The notes below the pieces were generated by a model that saw nothing but the letters and a program-made list of their open reading frames with translations, was not told the DNA's origin and did not search any database. A stretch of DNA of 60,311 nucleotides, taken from positions 1 through 60,311 of the forward strand of contig JAAVBC010000027.1 of the NCBI GenBank assembly GCA_014803765.1, in the 5' to 3' direction. The translations under genes and the position numbers were made by a program. Origin of the DNA: Bacteroides sp. GTDB taxonomy: Bacteria; Bacteroidota; Bacteroidia; Bacteroidales; Muribaculaceae. Within the stretch, counting starts at the first letter, position 1. Every line of letters starts with the position of its first letter. Of the stretch, positions 16,402-25,236 are shown in pieces.

Positions 16402-19209
16402 TCAGAAGCGGATACCGAAGTTGAAGAAAACTCGGATGCCCTGCGCATAATAATAGCGGTTGGGGAACTTGTTGAGATTATAGTTGGTGTAGTCAAGTTT
16501 GGACTCCTGGAAACCACCTGTCTGGATATTGCGGTTGTTCAGGAGATTGTTGATGCTGAGGTTGAAATTCAACGCGCCGAACTTGGTATAGATGAGCTTG
16601 CCGATTGAGAGATTCATTACAAATGAGTCCTTCTGCTTATCCTGAGCGGCAAATTCCGCCAGACGCTCGCGATATTCCTCTTCTGATGTACAGAATTTCC
16701 ACAGTCCGGGCAACTCCTCATGGCGTGTGGGAGCGAGATCAACGTAGCCGTCGCAGAAATAGTTGGCGTTAACTTCAAAGAACCAGTTCTTGGGTGCGGC
16801 ATAATTCAGAGCCAGACCGTATGCCTGTTGGGGTGTGCCGCCGATATAATAGTTCTTAAGATATGTCACACGCTCTACATCCTCCATCGCGCCGTTCTGA
16901 GCAGAACGTACGCCTGTCGGGTTATTCTTGTAGTTATAGCGTGAGAATGCGCCCGTAGCACGAACGCTGAGTCCGGAGAGAATCTTATATTCCAGACCTA
17001 CTTCCACACCCTTATGTTCAGACTGTATGCCTGCCAGAGTGTAGGTCATCATTGTAGCCAGGTCATAGTCATAGAAGAAGCGCTGCGACATGCCGTCCCA
17101 GAGTTCTGTCCAGAATCCTGTCACCGAACCGCGGAAACGATTGTAGTTCCAGGTATAAGAGAGGTCGGCGGCAAGATATGTTTCTGATTTGAGATTACGC
17201 ACTGCTTCATCCTTGATTCTTGCATTGACGTATGCATTCTGAATCATGGGAGCGCGTGAGCCGTAGCCGATATGACCGACGATATAGTTACGTCCGTTGA
17301 TTTTATATGTGGCGCCTGCCTTGATACCGCCGTTGAGGAAGTTATGGCTTTTCCCCTTGCCGAGCGACTGATCGGGGAATCGACCATTCTGCATGTGACC
17401 CTCACGAACGAAATTGGTGTTGCTGATTTCAGCAGCGTAGTTCACATTCCAGTGAGTTGTGTTCCATTCATTCTGGAGCCATGCTCTTGCCTTAACGGCG
17501 TGCATGTTGTAGTTATATCCATAGATGTCCCCTTCGTAGACTTTGCGGTTGGGGTAGCGGATATCATTCTGGAGTTTATCCTGATCGCCGGCGAAATCGC
17601 GTTCTGAGAAGTTGTCGACATCACGCCAGAACTCGCCGCCGAGAAGATCTTTCACTGTCTCATAATAATGAGCGTTCGTATAGTTCACACTCACACCACC
17701 CTGAAGTGTAAGAATATCGCTCAGGCGATGATTGAGATAGGAATTGAGCATCCAGACTGTCTGGTCGGTGTGTTCATCCTTAAGGATATAGGAAGACTGA
17801 CCTTTCAGCTCGCTGTCGCGGTCGAAATATTCGCGGTTGAGGAGATTCGCCTGATAGATTCCATCCCAGTCGATCTGGCGCACGCTTTCATTGTTTTTCC
17901 ACTGATTATAGATATAATCGTATTGAGTCTGCTGAGCGAGATAAAGCTGGGATTCCTGCGAAAGGGGATCTGAAGGATCAAACACTGCGTCAGGAAGGAA
18001 GTAGGAGGGAAGATTACGATAATAGTTCGGACGGGGGTCAGCAGCCTGATACCAGTCGAACGAAGAGCGGGCATAAGCATTATGACGGAATGCAATCGCC
18101 GTGTTGAGGGTTGTGCCCATGCGCGGATTCCAGAGCCAGTTGAGCATTACGGAGGGGTCGAATGTCTTGTAAACTCTGTCGGATCTCTTCTTGCCGTTGA
18201 AATAGCCCCATGACGGATTGTAGAGATTGGAGCCTGCCAGGTCATAAGCCTCCTGAGTCGCGGCATTATTGCCCGCACGCATTGTCGGCGCACCCCATGT
18301 TGTCAGGTTAAGGCTATGGGCATCGTTGATGACTTTCTGAATCGCGAGCTGATAACCGAATGAATTATACCATGTGCCTTTCACTACACCTTCAGGAGCG
18401 TATCTTCCGATCACACTTCCTGAGAATGCCCAACCGTGTTTGTTCAGACCTGTGGAATACTGCAGCATCGCACGCAGCATATAGTTTGAATTGGTGTAGC
18501 TGACATTGCCGCGGAAGCCGGGTGCATACTGAGATGCATAAGTCGTGAAGTTCTGCGAGCCGCCGATGGAGCCGAAGCCATAGGCTGAAGATGCCAACCC
18601 GATTTCAGTGCTCTTATTGCGGAATGCGCTGGAAGTCATACCGCCCAGACCGGAGAAATTGAATGAGCCGCGCATGAGGTCGTTGTATTCCACGCCATTG
18701 ATATAGCCGTTCTGCCAGTTGGAATCCAGACCGCGCATACGATAACGCACTGTGCTGTATTGATAGGAGGCTGCCTGATAGAAAATATCATCAGTAGCGC
18801 CCTGAATTGTGCCGATGCTCTGCATTGCGCTTTCATCGTCTGCAATCTGCTCCTCATCAAATATGAATGAATCGGAGTTCATTGTCTGACCATCGTAGCC
18901 GGAGACCTCCATTTTCAGAGTCCCGAGATTCTTCACCATGTCGCGGATTATATCGACATCGAGGTAGAGATCATCGTAGCCATAGGCTATGACATGAAGT
19001 TCATCGCTTCCGGATTGCGCGTTGGTAATCTGGAAATTGCCATAAGTATCAGACGTCACCATAATCGCCTGATTGCTCAACAGGATATTGGCATCTTCAA
19101 TCGGCTTGCCTGACTGCGCGTCGACCAGAGTGCCTTTCAGTCCTGTCGGTGCCGCTGACGCCATCGCTGCAGTTGCGGCAAAGAGAATGAAAGATAATAT
19201 TTTTCGCAT
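16402..19209 (-). CDS. TonB-dependent outer-membrane receptor
   Basis: A 935-residue outer-membrane transporter. It has a signal peptide (about 1-19), a carboxypeptidase-like regulatory domain (about 22-100, GLKGTLVDAQSGKPIEDANI), a plug (about 110-230) and a beta-barrel ending in GIRVFFNFGIRF with a terminal Phe, the outer-membrane insertion signal. No SusD homologue is adjacent, so it is not a standard SusCD pair. It sits between the secreted endonuclease/exonuclease/phosphatase (22-bp gap) and the DUF6359 lipoprotein (48-bp gap). The context suggests import of DNA-derived oligonucleotides, nucleotides or phosphate. The cargo cannot be read from the sequence. Confidence 0.92.
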   Translation of the reverse strand: MRKILSFILFAATAAMASAAPTGLKGTLVDAQSGKPIEDANILLSNQAIMVTSDTYGNFQITNAQSGSDELHVIAYGYDDLYLDVDIIRDMVKNLGTLKMEVSGYDGQTMNSDSFIFDEEQIADDESAMQSIGTIQGATDDIFYQAASYQYSTVRYRMRGLDSNWQNGYINGVEYNDLMRGSFNFSGLGGMTSSAFRNKSTEIGLASSAYGFGSIGGSQNFTTYASQYAPGFRGNVSYTNSNYMLRAMLQYSTGLNKHGWAFSGSVIGRYAPEGVVKGTWYNSFGYQLAIQKVINDAHSLNLTTWGAPTMRAGNNAATQEAYDLAGSNLYNPSWGYFNGKKRSDRVYKTFDPSVMLNWLWNPRMGTTLNTAIAFRHNAYARSSFDWYQAADPRPNYYRNLPSYFLPDAVFDPSDPLSQESQLYLAQQTQYDYIYNQWKNNESVRQIDWDGIYQANLLNREYFDRDSELKGQSSYILKDEHTDQTVWMLNSYLNHRLSDILTLQGGVSVNYTNAHYYETVKDLLGGEFWRDVDNFSERDFAGDQDKLQNDIRYPNRKVYEGDIYGYNYNMHAVKARAWLQNEWNTTHWNVNYAAEISNTNFVREGHMQNGRFPDQSLGKGKSHNFLNGGIKAGATYKINGRNYIVGHIGYGSRAPMIQNAYVNARIKDEAVRNLKSETYLAADLSYTWNYNRFRGSVTGFWTELWDGMSQRFFYDYDLATMMTYTLAGIQSEHKGVEVGLEYKILSGLSVRATGAFSRYNYKNNPTGVRSAQNGAMEDVERVTYLKNYYIGGTPQQAYGLALNYAAPKNWFFEVNANYFCDGYVDLAPTRHEELPGLWKFCTSEEEYRERLAEFAAQDKQKDSFVMNLSIGKLIYTKFGALNFNLSINNLLNNRNIQTGGFQESKLDYTNYNLNKFPNRYYYAQGIRVFFNFGIRF

Positions 19210-19231
19210 GATGTTATTGTGTTTTCATGAA

Positions 19232-20311
19232 TTATTTTACCTCCTTCACCAGGAAGATCTCTGTCGGGAAATGGTCGGAATATCCGTTTGTCCACGCTCC
19301 GCCTGAGAATGTGCGGTGAGGATAGCCGCGATATTGACCATCCTGCTGCTTGAGGAATTCCTTATTCAGCACCTGCGCGCTGCGGAATTCGAGCCCTCCG
19401 GCGCCGACAAGCAGATTATGGTTGATGATTATCTGATCAAAGAGGTCCCATTGTCCTCTGTAGATGTAAGATCCGATACCCTCGTCGAGTTTTTTCCAGA
19501 AAGGATTGTAGAATCCTCCGGGCTGACAATCGGCGGGATTCTTCACAGCGCCCAATGTCTGTGCGCAGGATTTATCCGAGGGATCGTCGTTAAGGTCGCC
19601 CATTACGATGATTCCCATCTTGGGATCAACCTGTAGGAGGGAGTCGGCGATGGAACGCGAAAGAGCCGCCGCAGCTTCACGCAGATAGCTGCTCTGCTGG
19701 GAGCCGCCGCGTCGTGAGGGCCAGTGATTCACGATGACGGCCACTCGCGAACCTCCGAGCAAACCGACAACACACATCTGGTCGCGGGTCTTGAACCAGG
19801 GCATATCGGGAATGACGAGTGTATGATTCGTCACATTGATCGGACGGAAGAAGCGGGGATTGTAGAGCAAGCTGACATCCACGCCGCGACGATCCGGACT
19901 GTCGTGATGAATCACCTGAAGATTCCAATCCTTGATGGCATCCTGCTTTACGAGATCCTGCAGCACCGTGATATTTTCAATCTCACTACATCCGATCACT
20001 GCCGGACCCATCGGAGTCGTCGGAGTTGTCATCTGCGAAATGGCATACGAGAGATTACGCAGTTTCGAACGATATTTATGACCGTCCCAATTATTCTTTC
20101 CCTGAGGAGAGAATTCGAGGTCATACTTACCATTATTGTTGATAGTGTCAAAGAGGTTCTCCAGATTATAGAACGCTACTCCAAACATCTGCATGCGCTT
20201 CTTTCCCGGCTCATCTTTAGGAGAAGCCGTAGCGGACATGAAGCAAGAGGCAACCCCTCCGGCTATTATCACAGCCGGAAGAAGAAGCCTCAGAATTCCT
20301 TTTCGTTTCAT
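19232..20311 (-). CDS. Secreted endonuclease/exonuclease/phosphatase family protein
   Basis: A 359-residue metal-dependent phosphodiesterase or nuclease of the DNase I-like fold. An N-terminal hydrophobic segment ends in VASC (Cys23), a possible lipobox, so it is probably a lipoprotein. Catalytic landmarks are in order: YNLENLFD, CSEIEN (metal-binding Glu), HHDSPDRRGVDV, NHWPSRRGG, MGDLNDDP (Asp/Asn) and YSDHFP (catalytic His) near the C-terminus. Bacteroidales proteins of this type occur repeatedly with TonB receptors and DUF5689 proteins. Substrate could be DNA, oligonucleotides, or phosphodiesters such as lipids; its neighbours favour nucleic acid. It starts 39 bp after deoC and 22 bp before the receptor. 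Confidence 0.88.
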   Translation of the reverse strand: MKRKGILRLLLPAVIIAGGVASCFMSATASPKDEPGKKRMQMFGVAFYNLENLFDTINNNGKYDLEFSPQGKNNWDGHKYRSKLRNLSYAISQMTTPTTPMGPAVIGCSEIENITVLQDLVKQDAIKDWNLQVIHHDSPDRRGVDVSLLYNPRFFRPINVTNHTLVIPDMPWFKTRDQMCVVGLLGGSRVAVIVNHWPSRRGGSQQSSYLREAAAALSRSIADSLLQVDPKMGIIVMGDLNDDPSDKSCAQTLGAVKNPADCQPGGFYNPFWKKLDEGIGSYIYRGQWDLFDQIIINHNLLVGAGGLEFRSAQVLNKEFLKQQDGQYRGYPHRTFSGGAWTNGYSDHFPTEIFLVKEVK

Positions 20312-20350
20312 AATTTAGGGTTAGTCAGAATATAGTCAGGGGATGAGAAA

Positions 20351-21229
20351 TCAGAAGTATTTTGTCTCTTCGCCGAGAATGCTTGAAAGCAGGCTGTTGG
20401 CAAGAGAGGAAGCTCCGATACGGAAAAGATCGGTAGTGAGCCATTCATCGCCGAGAATCTCTTTTACCAGTGTGTAGTATTTCACTGCATCTTCTGAAGT
20501 GCGGATACCTCCGGAAGCCTTGAAACCTACCTTTCTGCCGGTCTGCTGATAATATTCCTTGATGCACTGACACATCACGTAGGCTGCCTCAAGCGAAGCG
20601 CCGGGATAGATTTTACCGGTAGATGTCTTCAGGAAGTCTGCTTCCGAGTAAAGGGAGAGGATTGAGGCTTTCTTGATATTTTCAGCCGACTTCAATGCGC
20701 CGGTCTCGAGAATAACCTTAAGACGCGCATCTTTTGCCGTGTGCTTGAGTTCGATGATTTCATCGCTGAGGTCTTCATAATTGCCGTCAAGGAATTGTCC
20801 GACATTAAACACTATGTCCACCTCGTTAGCCCCTCCGGCACATGCCAGAGCAACATCGGCAACCTTCACAGCCTGAAATGTCTGGCTGGAGGGGAAGCAA
20901 CCGGCTACAACAGCTATGTCCACTCCCGGCACATCCAGGTGAGTCTTCACTACTTCCGCAAAATTGGAGTAAACGCAGATCGCCGCTACATTCTTCAGTT
21001 GCGGATAATCATTGTCGAAATCATTAACACGCTGTGTGAAACGAGCTACGCTTGACACTGAATCTTCTGTAGAAAGAGTCGTAAGGTCGATCGAACTCAG
21101 AAGGAAACGATAGACATCCTCGTTCGCGTTCTCTGATGCCTTTTCTACAATTTTAGCTACAGCTGCCGCAACTGCTGCGTCATCGCTGATGACCTGACTG
21201 CGGCTGATTACTTCCTGATATTTATCCAT
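20351..21229 (-). CDS. deoC: Deoxyribose-phosphate aldolase
   Basis: Cleaves 2-deoxyribose-5-phosphate to glyceraldehyde-3-phosphate and acetaldehyde, the last step of deoxynucleoside breakdown. It has 292 residues with the class I aldolase barrel. The Schiff-base lysine is Lys201 in FLKTSTGK, the proton-relay lysine is Lys237 in GFKASGGIRT, and Asp138 lies in NEVDIVF. It is cytoplasmic, with no signal peptide. It is the first gene downstream of a strong promoter and is followed after only 39 bp by seven genes for secreted nucleases, lipoproteins and a receptor, which gives this otherwise housekeeping enzyme a clear place in a DNA-degradation route. Confidence 0.97.
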   Translation of the reverse strand: MDKYQEVISRSQVISDDAAVAAAVAKIVEKASENANEDVYRFLLSSIDLTTLSTEDSVSSVARFTQRVNDFDNDYPQLKNVAAICVYSNFAEVVKTHLDVPGVDIAVVAGCFPSSQTFQAVKVADVALACAGGANEVDIVFNVGQFLDGNYEDLSDEIIELKHTAKDARLKVILETGALKSAENIKKASILSLYSEADFLKTSTGKIYPGASLEAAYVMCQCIKEYYQQTGRKVGFKASGGIRTSEDAVKYYTLVKEILGDEWLTTDLFRIGASSLANSLLSSILGEETKYF

Positions 21230-21255
21230 GGGTTTAGAATTTATTTCTGACTCTT

Positions 21256-21272
21256 ACATCATGCTATGATGT
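21256..21272. promoter_or_regulatory. Operator-like palindrome upstream of deoC
   Basis: ACATCAT-GCT-ATGATGT has perfect 7-bp arms. It lies between the -7 box (21283-21290) and the deoC start at 21229, the place where a repressor site or a 5' UTR stem would act. Confidence 0.55.
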
Positions 21273-21282
21273 GTCTAATTTG

Positions 21283-21313
21283 CAAATTTATCTCAGTTTT
21301 TGGAAATAATCAA
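21283..21313 (-). promoter_or_regulatory. Promoter of the deoC-led operon
   Basis: On the minus strand TAAATTTG (21290-21283) is a perfect -7 box and TTG (21313-21311) lies 20 bp upstream as the -33 element. A transcript from here could cover eight genes down to about 7836. Confidence 0.65.
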
Positions 21314-21413
21314 TTTTTTTACGCTAAAAATGATTAATCAATTCCCCAATCAGGCATACATTTATGTTATCTAAGCAAGATTTATTATTTTTGCAATATA
21401 AAAGAATTGAATT

Positions 21414-21743
21414 ATGTTTATCTACAATGTCACTTTCATGGTGGATAATTCCATCAAAAATGATTTCCTTCTCTGGATGCGTTCCTCAGCTCTCTCTATG
21501 CTTGTGAATGCGGAATCTCCGGCACGCGAACCGCGTCTGACACTTGTGGCGGAGGTGCCCGGCGACCCTGAATTTGCCAAGCAGGCTTGCTCTTTCGCTT
21601 TTCAGGCGGAATTTCCGGATATGCCGACTGCGAAGAAATGGGCGGAGATATATCTAATGCCTGTTCTGGGGAATTACACCGAGAAGTTCGGCGCGGAGCG
21701 CGCTCTGTCGTTCACTACAATTCTGGAGAATGTCGAATTGTAA
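21414..21743 (+). CDS. DUF4286 family protein
   Basis: A 109-residue protein of the DUF4286 type, found widely in Bacteroidetes and often just before ruvC. It has no signal peptide or membrane span. The start [21 protein letters not shown] and the end [21 protein letters not shown] have the ferredoxin-like alpha/beta rhythm of the family. It overlaps or abuts ruvC (14-bp overlap if the upstream ruvC start is used), so the two are co-expressed. The molecular role is unknown. Confidence 0.82.
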   Translation: MFIYNVTFMVDNSIKNDFLLWMRSSALSMLVNAESPAREPRLTLVAEVPGDPEFAKQACSFAFQAEFPDMPTAKKWAEIYLMPVLGNYTEKFGAERALSFTTILENVEL

Positions 21744-21747
21744 GGGG

Positions 21748-22332
21748 ATGGATAGCGAAATCAGAAACTACGAGCGCATAATCATGGGAATAGACCCGGG
21801 CACAAATGTCATGGGCTATGGCGTCCTGGGCGTTAATGGCAAGAAGCCGGAGCTGATTGTGATGGGCGTAATCAAGCTTTCTAAATTCGAGAGTCATTAT
21901 CTGCGCCTGCGCAGGATTTTCGAGAGAGTGACATCGCTTGTGGATCAGTATCTCCCGGATGAGTTGGCAATCGAGGCACCATTTTTCGGAAAGAATGTGC
22001 AGTCGATGCTAAAATTAGGTCGCGCACAGGGGGTAGCCATGGCAGCCGTGCTGGCGCGGGACATCCCTATTGCCGAGTATGCGCCTCTGAGCATCAAGCA
22101 GGCAGTCACCGGAAGCGGCTCGGCATCGAAAGAGCAGGTGGCGAATATGCTCAAGCATATCCTTCATATTCCTGAAGAGAAAATGCCATCGCTGCTGGAT
22201 GCTACGGATGCACTTGCAGCAGCTCTTACTCATTTTTATGAGACAGGGAAGCCCGCACTGCCGAAGGGTCCGGCGTCATGGGCTGATTTTATCGCCCGCA
22301 ATCCCGACCGCATAGCTCCGCGCAGGAAATAA
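21748..22332 (+). CDS. ruvC: Holliday junction resolvase RuvC
   Basis: Dimeric endonuclease that cuts Holliday junctions in recombinational repair. From the ATG at 21748 it has 194 residues; an ATG at 21730 in the same frame would give 200. The four acidic catalytic residues are present: Asp in MGIDPGTN, Glu in AIEAPFF, and two Asp in [10 protein letters not shown] (residues 22, 82, 157 and 160 counted from the longer start). I prefer 21748 because it follows the DUF4286 stop (TAA at 21741) by four bases, but the choice is open. RuvA and RuvB are not in the window. Confidence 0.95.
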   Translation: MDSEIRNYERIIMGIDPGTNVMGYGVLGVNGKKPELIVMGVIKLSKFESHYLRLRRIFERVTSLVDQYLPDELAIEAPFFGKNVQSMLKLGRAQGVAMAAVLARDIPIAEYAPLSIKQAVTGSGSASKEQVANMLKHILHIPEEKMPSLLDATDALAAALTHFYETGKPALPKGPASWADFIARNPDRIAPRRK

Positions 22333-22464
22333 AGCCTACAAATAGGATAGCATGGATGGAGGGAAAAAAGGGAGGTGGGTAAAGGTGGGGAAAAGGAAAT
22401 AAAAAAACGGCGCATTTTCGCAAATACACCGCCAAAACAAAATTATGAAAAACATTCAACGCTT

Positions 22465-22482
22465 GTACTGCCGAAGCAGTAC
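22465..22482 (-). other. cUUCGg tetraloop hairpin
   Basis: On the minus strand GTACTGC-TTCG-GCAGTAC forms a perfect 7-bp stem capped by the extra-stable C(UUCG)G loop, about 90 bp downstream of tRNA-Thr. A T-run follows at a short distance, so it may protect or end the tRNA precursor. A second small hairpin (GAAAAGA/TCTTTTC) lies between it and the tRNA. Confidence 0.5.
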
Positions 22483-22571
22483 CTCACAAATTATAACCAT
22501 TATTGAACGGATGCCCTTTCACAAGGGGAATTCCCTCAATAAGAAAAGATTTCTCTTTTCCAACTTGCTTG

Positions 22572-22645
22572 AGCCTCTTGTCGGATTCGAACCAACGACC
22601 CCGAGATTACAAATCACGTGCTCTGGCCAACTGAGCTAAAGAGGC
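22572..22645 (-). tRNA. tRNA-Thr (anticodon UGU)
   Basis: The reverse complement folds as a 74-base tRNA: acceptor GCCTCTT/AAGAGGC, D arm GCTC-AGTTGGCCAGA-GC, anticodon loop TTTGTAA (anticodon TGT) on a stem with one T-T mismatch, and T arm GGTTCGAATC. The discriminator is T. CCA is not encoded. Confidence 0.94.
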
Positions 22646-22750
22646 AAATGGATGAGCTAACCACATCGCACCGCTACGACCAAACGCCTTTGCTTCGGTC
22701 AAGATCTGGAGGATTCAATGGGAGCTGGTCGTGTAGGACTCACCCGAGCA

Positions 22751-22780
22751 CAAAGGTACGCATTTTTTTTGACCCGGCAA
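22751..22780 (-). promoter_or_regulatory. Promoter upstream of tRNA-Thr
   Basis: On the minus strand TACCTTTG (22758-22751) fits TAnnTTTG exactly and TTG (22780-22778) stands 19 bp upstream, an ideal Bacteroidetes promoter. Confidence 0.7.
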
Positions 22781-22800
22781 TAGTTTTCTCAAAAAAAATG

Positions 22801-22848
22801 AAAAAAAATCGCGATTTTGGGCTTTTTTAGCCTGAAATCGCGATTTTT
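22801..22848. terminator. Bidirectional terminator with AATCGCGATT arms
   Basis: Arms of 15 bp (AAAAAATCGCGATTT and its inverse) enclose GGGCTTTTTTAGCC-type loop bases. A-runs and T-runs flank both sides. It probably ends the glycosidase transcript coming from 22951 on the minus strand. Confidence 0.85.
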
Positions 22849-22950
22849 TCATCTATTTTCCCCTGATTTGGGAATTTTATCGTTGACTTTTCTCAGTTCT
22901 CACATCTCAGGAATTGCAAATCTTCATTTGCAATTATTGAGTAGAGAATC

Positions 22951-25236
22951 TCAGTGGCGCACTACCCGCAATCTGTCGACGAGCGCATGATTCATAGTCA
23001 GATTCATATTGCTGTCCTCCGGACGATATTCGAGACCGACTATGTGCTTTCCTGATGTGAGAGGAACGATGACTTTGTTGGTCACTCCCCAATCATTCCA
23101 GTTGGCTACGCCGCGTGTCGGCATCACGATTGTGCCTGCCTTTGCGCCATCTACTGTCAGAGTGCGGATCGCACACTTGTTTTCAGTATTAACCGGACCA
23201 TTGCCGTTGGCATAGAAATATTCCAATGCGTATTCGCCCGGCTCCGCCACTTCAATCTCAATTTCCAAAGGCGCGGAGGTCTGAGAGATTTCGGCAAACC
23301 CTTCGCCGCGATACCCTTCAACAGGCGATTTGGGCTGATAACTTACTTCAGCCGATGCGGGCGATGTCAGAAGATTCTGCGGCTTGTAGTCAGTAGCCTG
23401 TCGGTTGCTCTGAGGGGCGGACGCGAATGATTCGATGCCTTCCCCACTGACTCCGATAACCTGCCAGACTCCCTGCTCGGAAAGGGGTAGAGAAGTTGTG
23501 CGCGTACGCTTGTATTCCTTGCCATCTTTCATTACTATATACTCCGCAATATATTCCAGAGGATCCCACTGAAGAAGCTGCTGACCCGCCGGATCAGTCA
23601 CAAGGCGCGCTATGGGAGTCCACGGAGCCTTGCGGTTGGGCTGACGATTAATCGCCATCTCAGGAATGGGCTGATTGTCCATCACAACCCGGATCGTATG
23701 ATTTCCTTTAAGCTTTGAGGCAGGAATCACCTTTTCCGGATCGATTTTTTTGCCATCGAGATACATCTGCGCAACTTTCGCGCCATACCCCTCCACTTCA
23801 ATGTCAAGTCTGCCTCCTCGATAGGGATAGTTTTCGAGCTGACGTGTGCCGGCAAATACTTCGGGGACAAAGGGCTTTATAAGAAGTCCCTCTTTTTCGT
23901 AATTGATGCCGAAAAGGATTCTGTTGGTCATCGCCAGATTTCCGCTCAGACACCACAGCATGTTGGAGGAGTTCAGTTCTGTGAAGTAATCTCCGTTATC
24001 GAGATTCAGATTCTCTTTATTGGTCGTAAAGAGGGCTGCCGGGCGGAAAATACTACCGATTGACTCTACGACTCCCGCTTCATTCCCCTCTTTAGCCTGA
24101 GCCAGTCCCCAATATGCGGCGACGAAAGGCCAGAGGGCATTGTTATGGTAGGAGGGCATATCTGAAATCTGAGGATAGAAAATCGGGGCGCCGAAGGGTG
24201 TGACAGGCTGCCCTTCCGACATTCTGCGCGCCCTTTCCGGCGACGCTACGTCATAGAGAATAGCAATAGCACTTCCGAGAGTCTCCGCGCGCGGATTGAG
24301 AATCTTATAGTCGTCGCCGTAGGTGTACATTCCCCAATAATCTTTGCCCGGGATATCAAACACTTTCTCCATCGCCATAGCCATCTTATCAGATTGCTCG
24401 CGATAAGCCACTGCTTCTTTCTTCTTTCCGAGAAGTTCAGCCATATCGGAAGCACATCTGAGGGCAGCGACATAGAGAGCGTTTGTACTCATGGCTTCGC
24501 TCTGAGAGATATCTACGGTCTGCATCCATTTCGGATAGCTCTGCTCGCGCCAGTCGATAAAGGAGGTCTCCCCTTTCACGAGTCCGTTGTCGCTGTAGAT
24601 TGTCTGATCATCTTTGGCAAGACTGCGTTCCACTATGGGATAGACTTTCTTTATCCAGTCCTTATCTCCGGTCACTTTATAGATTTCCCAGGCTGCCACA
24701 GTCCAGATCATTCTGTCGGTGGAGACAGGCCATGCGCCGCCGCTTCCCGTGTCCTGGATTATCTGTCCTTCCGGATTTACTTTCTTCATCAATGAAATCA
24801 TCGAAGCCTCCGGCTGAAGTGCTGCCATGGAAAGAATGATGGAATAGCTGACATCGCGTGTCCAGACACCTGCCCACTCTTTTCCTGTACGCAGAGTCGT
24901 GTCAGGTTCTACAGCATTCACCATTTCATCCAGACCGAGATTATAGACTGCCTGATGGAGCATATTGTCAGTCTGAAGGCGAGGATATGAGGAAAGATCA
25001 TTCTTACGCTTCCAGGTCTGCTCTACGGGCATGAAAAAGCCGGGGCGACCTTTGTAGGTGCTACGAAGCTCATAAGGATTTTCTGCCCACGCTTTAAACT
25101 CGTTCTGAAAGATTGTGTCTCCCTGCCATCTGTAGGCATCAGTCTGTACAAACACTTTGTCAGCAGCCTCTCCGGCGAGAGGAGCCAGAATCAGGGAGGC
25201 GAATACGCCTCCCGAAATCATCTTGAAGTTTTTCAT
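22951..25236 (-). CDS. Secreted six-hairpin glycosidase-like protein
   Basis: A 761-residue exported protein with a signal peptide (about 1-24). The middle (about 80-480) is an (alpha/alpha)6-barrel of the glycogen-debranching/MGH1 type: GVWTRDVSYSIILSMAAL, GGAWPVSTDRMIWTVAAWEI and SYHNNALWPFVAAYWGLAQ are typical acidic and aromatic active-site segments. The C-terminal quarter is beta-rich, with a carbohydrate-binding-like fold (EIEVAEPGEYALEYFYANGNGPVNTENKC). The likely role is hydrolysis of an alpha-linked glycan in the periplasm or outside; the exact linkage is not readable. It stands alone, 54 bp after rnr, with three TATAATAC-containing tandem units directly before its ATG. Confidence 0.7.
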   Translation of the reverse strand: MKNFKMISGGVFASLILAPLAGEAADKVFVQTDAYRWQGDTIFQNEFKAWAENPYELRSTYKGRPGFFMPVEQTWKRKNDLSSYPRLQTDNMLHQAVYNLGLDEMVNAVEPDTTLRTGKEWAGVWTRDVSYSIILSMAALQPEASMISLMKKVNPEGQIIQDTGSGGAWPVSTDRMIWTVAAWEIYKVTGDKDWIKKVYPIVERSLAKDDQTIYSDNGLVKGETSFIDWREQSYPKWMQTVDISQSEAMSTNALYVAALRCASDMAELLGKKKEAVAYREQSDKMAMAMEKVFDIPGKDYWGMYTYGDDYKILNPRAETLGSAIAILYDVASPERARRMSEGQPVTPFGAPIFYPQISDMPSYHNNALWPFVAAYWGLAQAKEGNEAGVVESIGSIFRPAALFTTNKENLNLDNGDYFTELNSSNMLWCLSGNLAMTNRILFGINYEKEGLLIKPFVPEVFAGTRQLENYPYRGGRLDIEVEGYGAKVAQMYLDGKKIDPEKVIPASKLKGNHTIRVVMDNQPIPEMAINRQPNRKAPWTPIARLVTDPAGQQLLQWDPLEYIAEYIVMKDGKEYKRTRTTSLPLSEQGVWQVIGVSGEGIESFASAPQSNRQATDYKPQNLLTSPASAEVSYQPKSPVEGYRGEGFAEISQTSAPLEIEIEVAEPGEYALEYFYANGNGPVNTENKCAIRTLTVDGAKAGTIVMPTRGVANWNDWGVTNKVIVPLTSGKHIVGLEYRPEDSNMNLTMNHALVDRLRVVRH

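Larger units (their letters stand above)
22646..22950 (-). other. Leader region of tRNA-Thr and downstream region of the glycosidase gene
   Basis: No protein gene supported. From right to left it holds the perfect terminator at 22801-22848, the tRNA promoter at 22751-22780, and about 105 bp of GC-richer leader (22646-22750) with a possible GACCGAAGC-AAAG-GCGTTTGGTC stem before the mature tRNA. The leader is long for a single tRNA and could contain another small RNA. Confidence 0.5.

Noticed and set aside
22445-22639. ORF of 64 codons over the tRNA-Thr gene
   Set aside because: It runs antisense through the tRNA, and the hairpins there explain the sequence.
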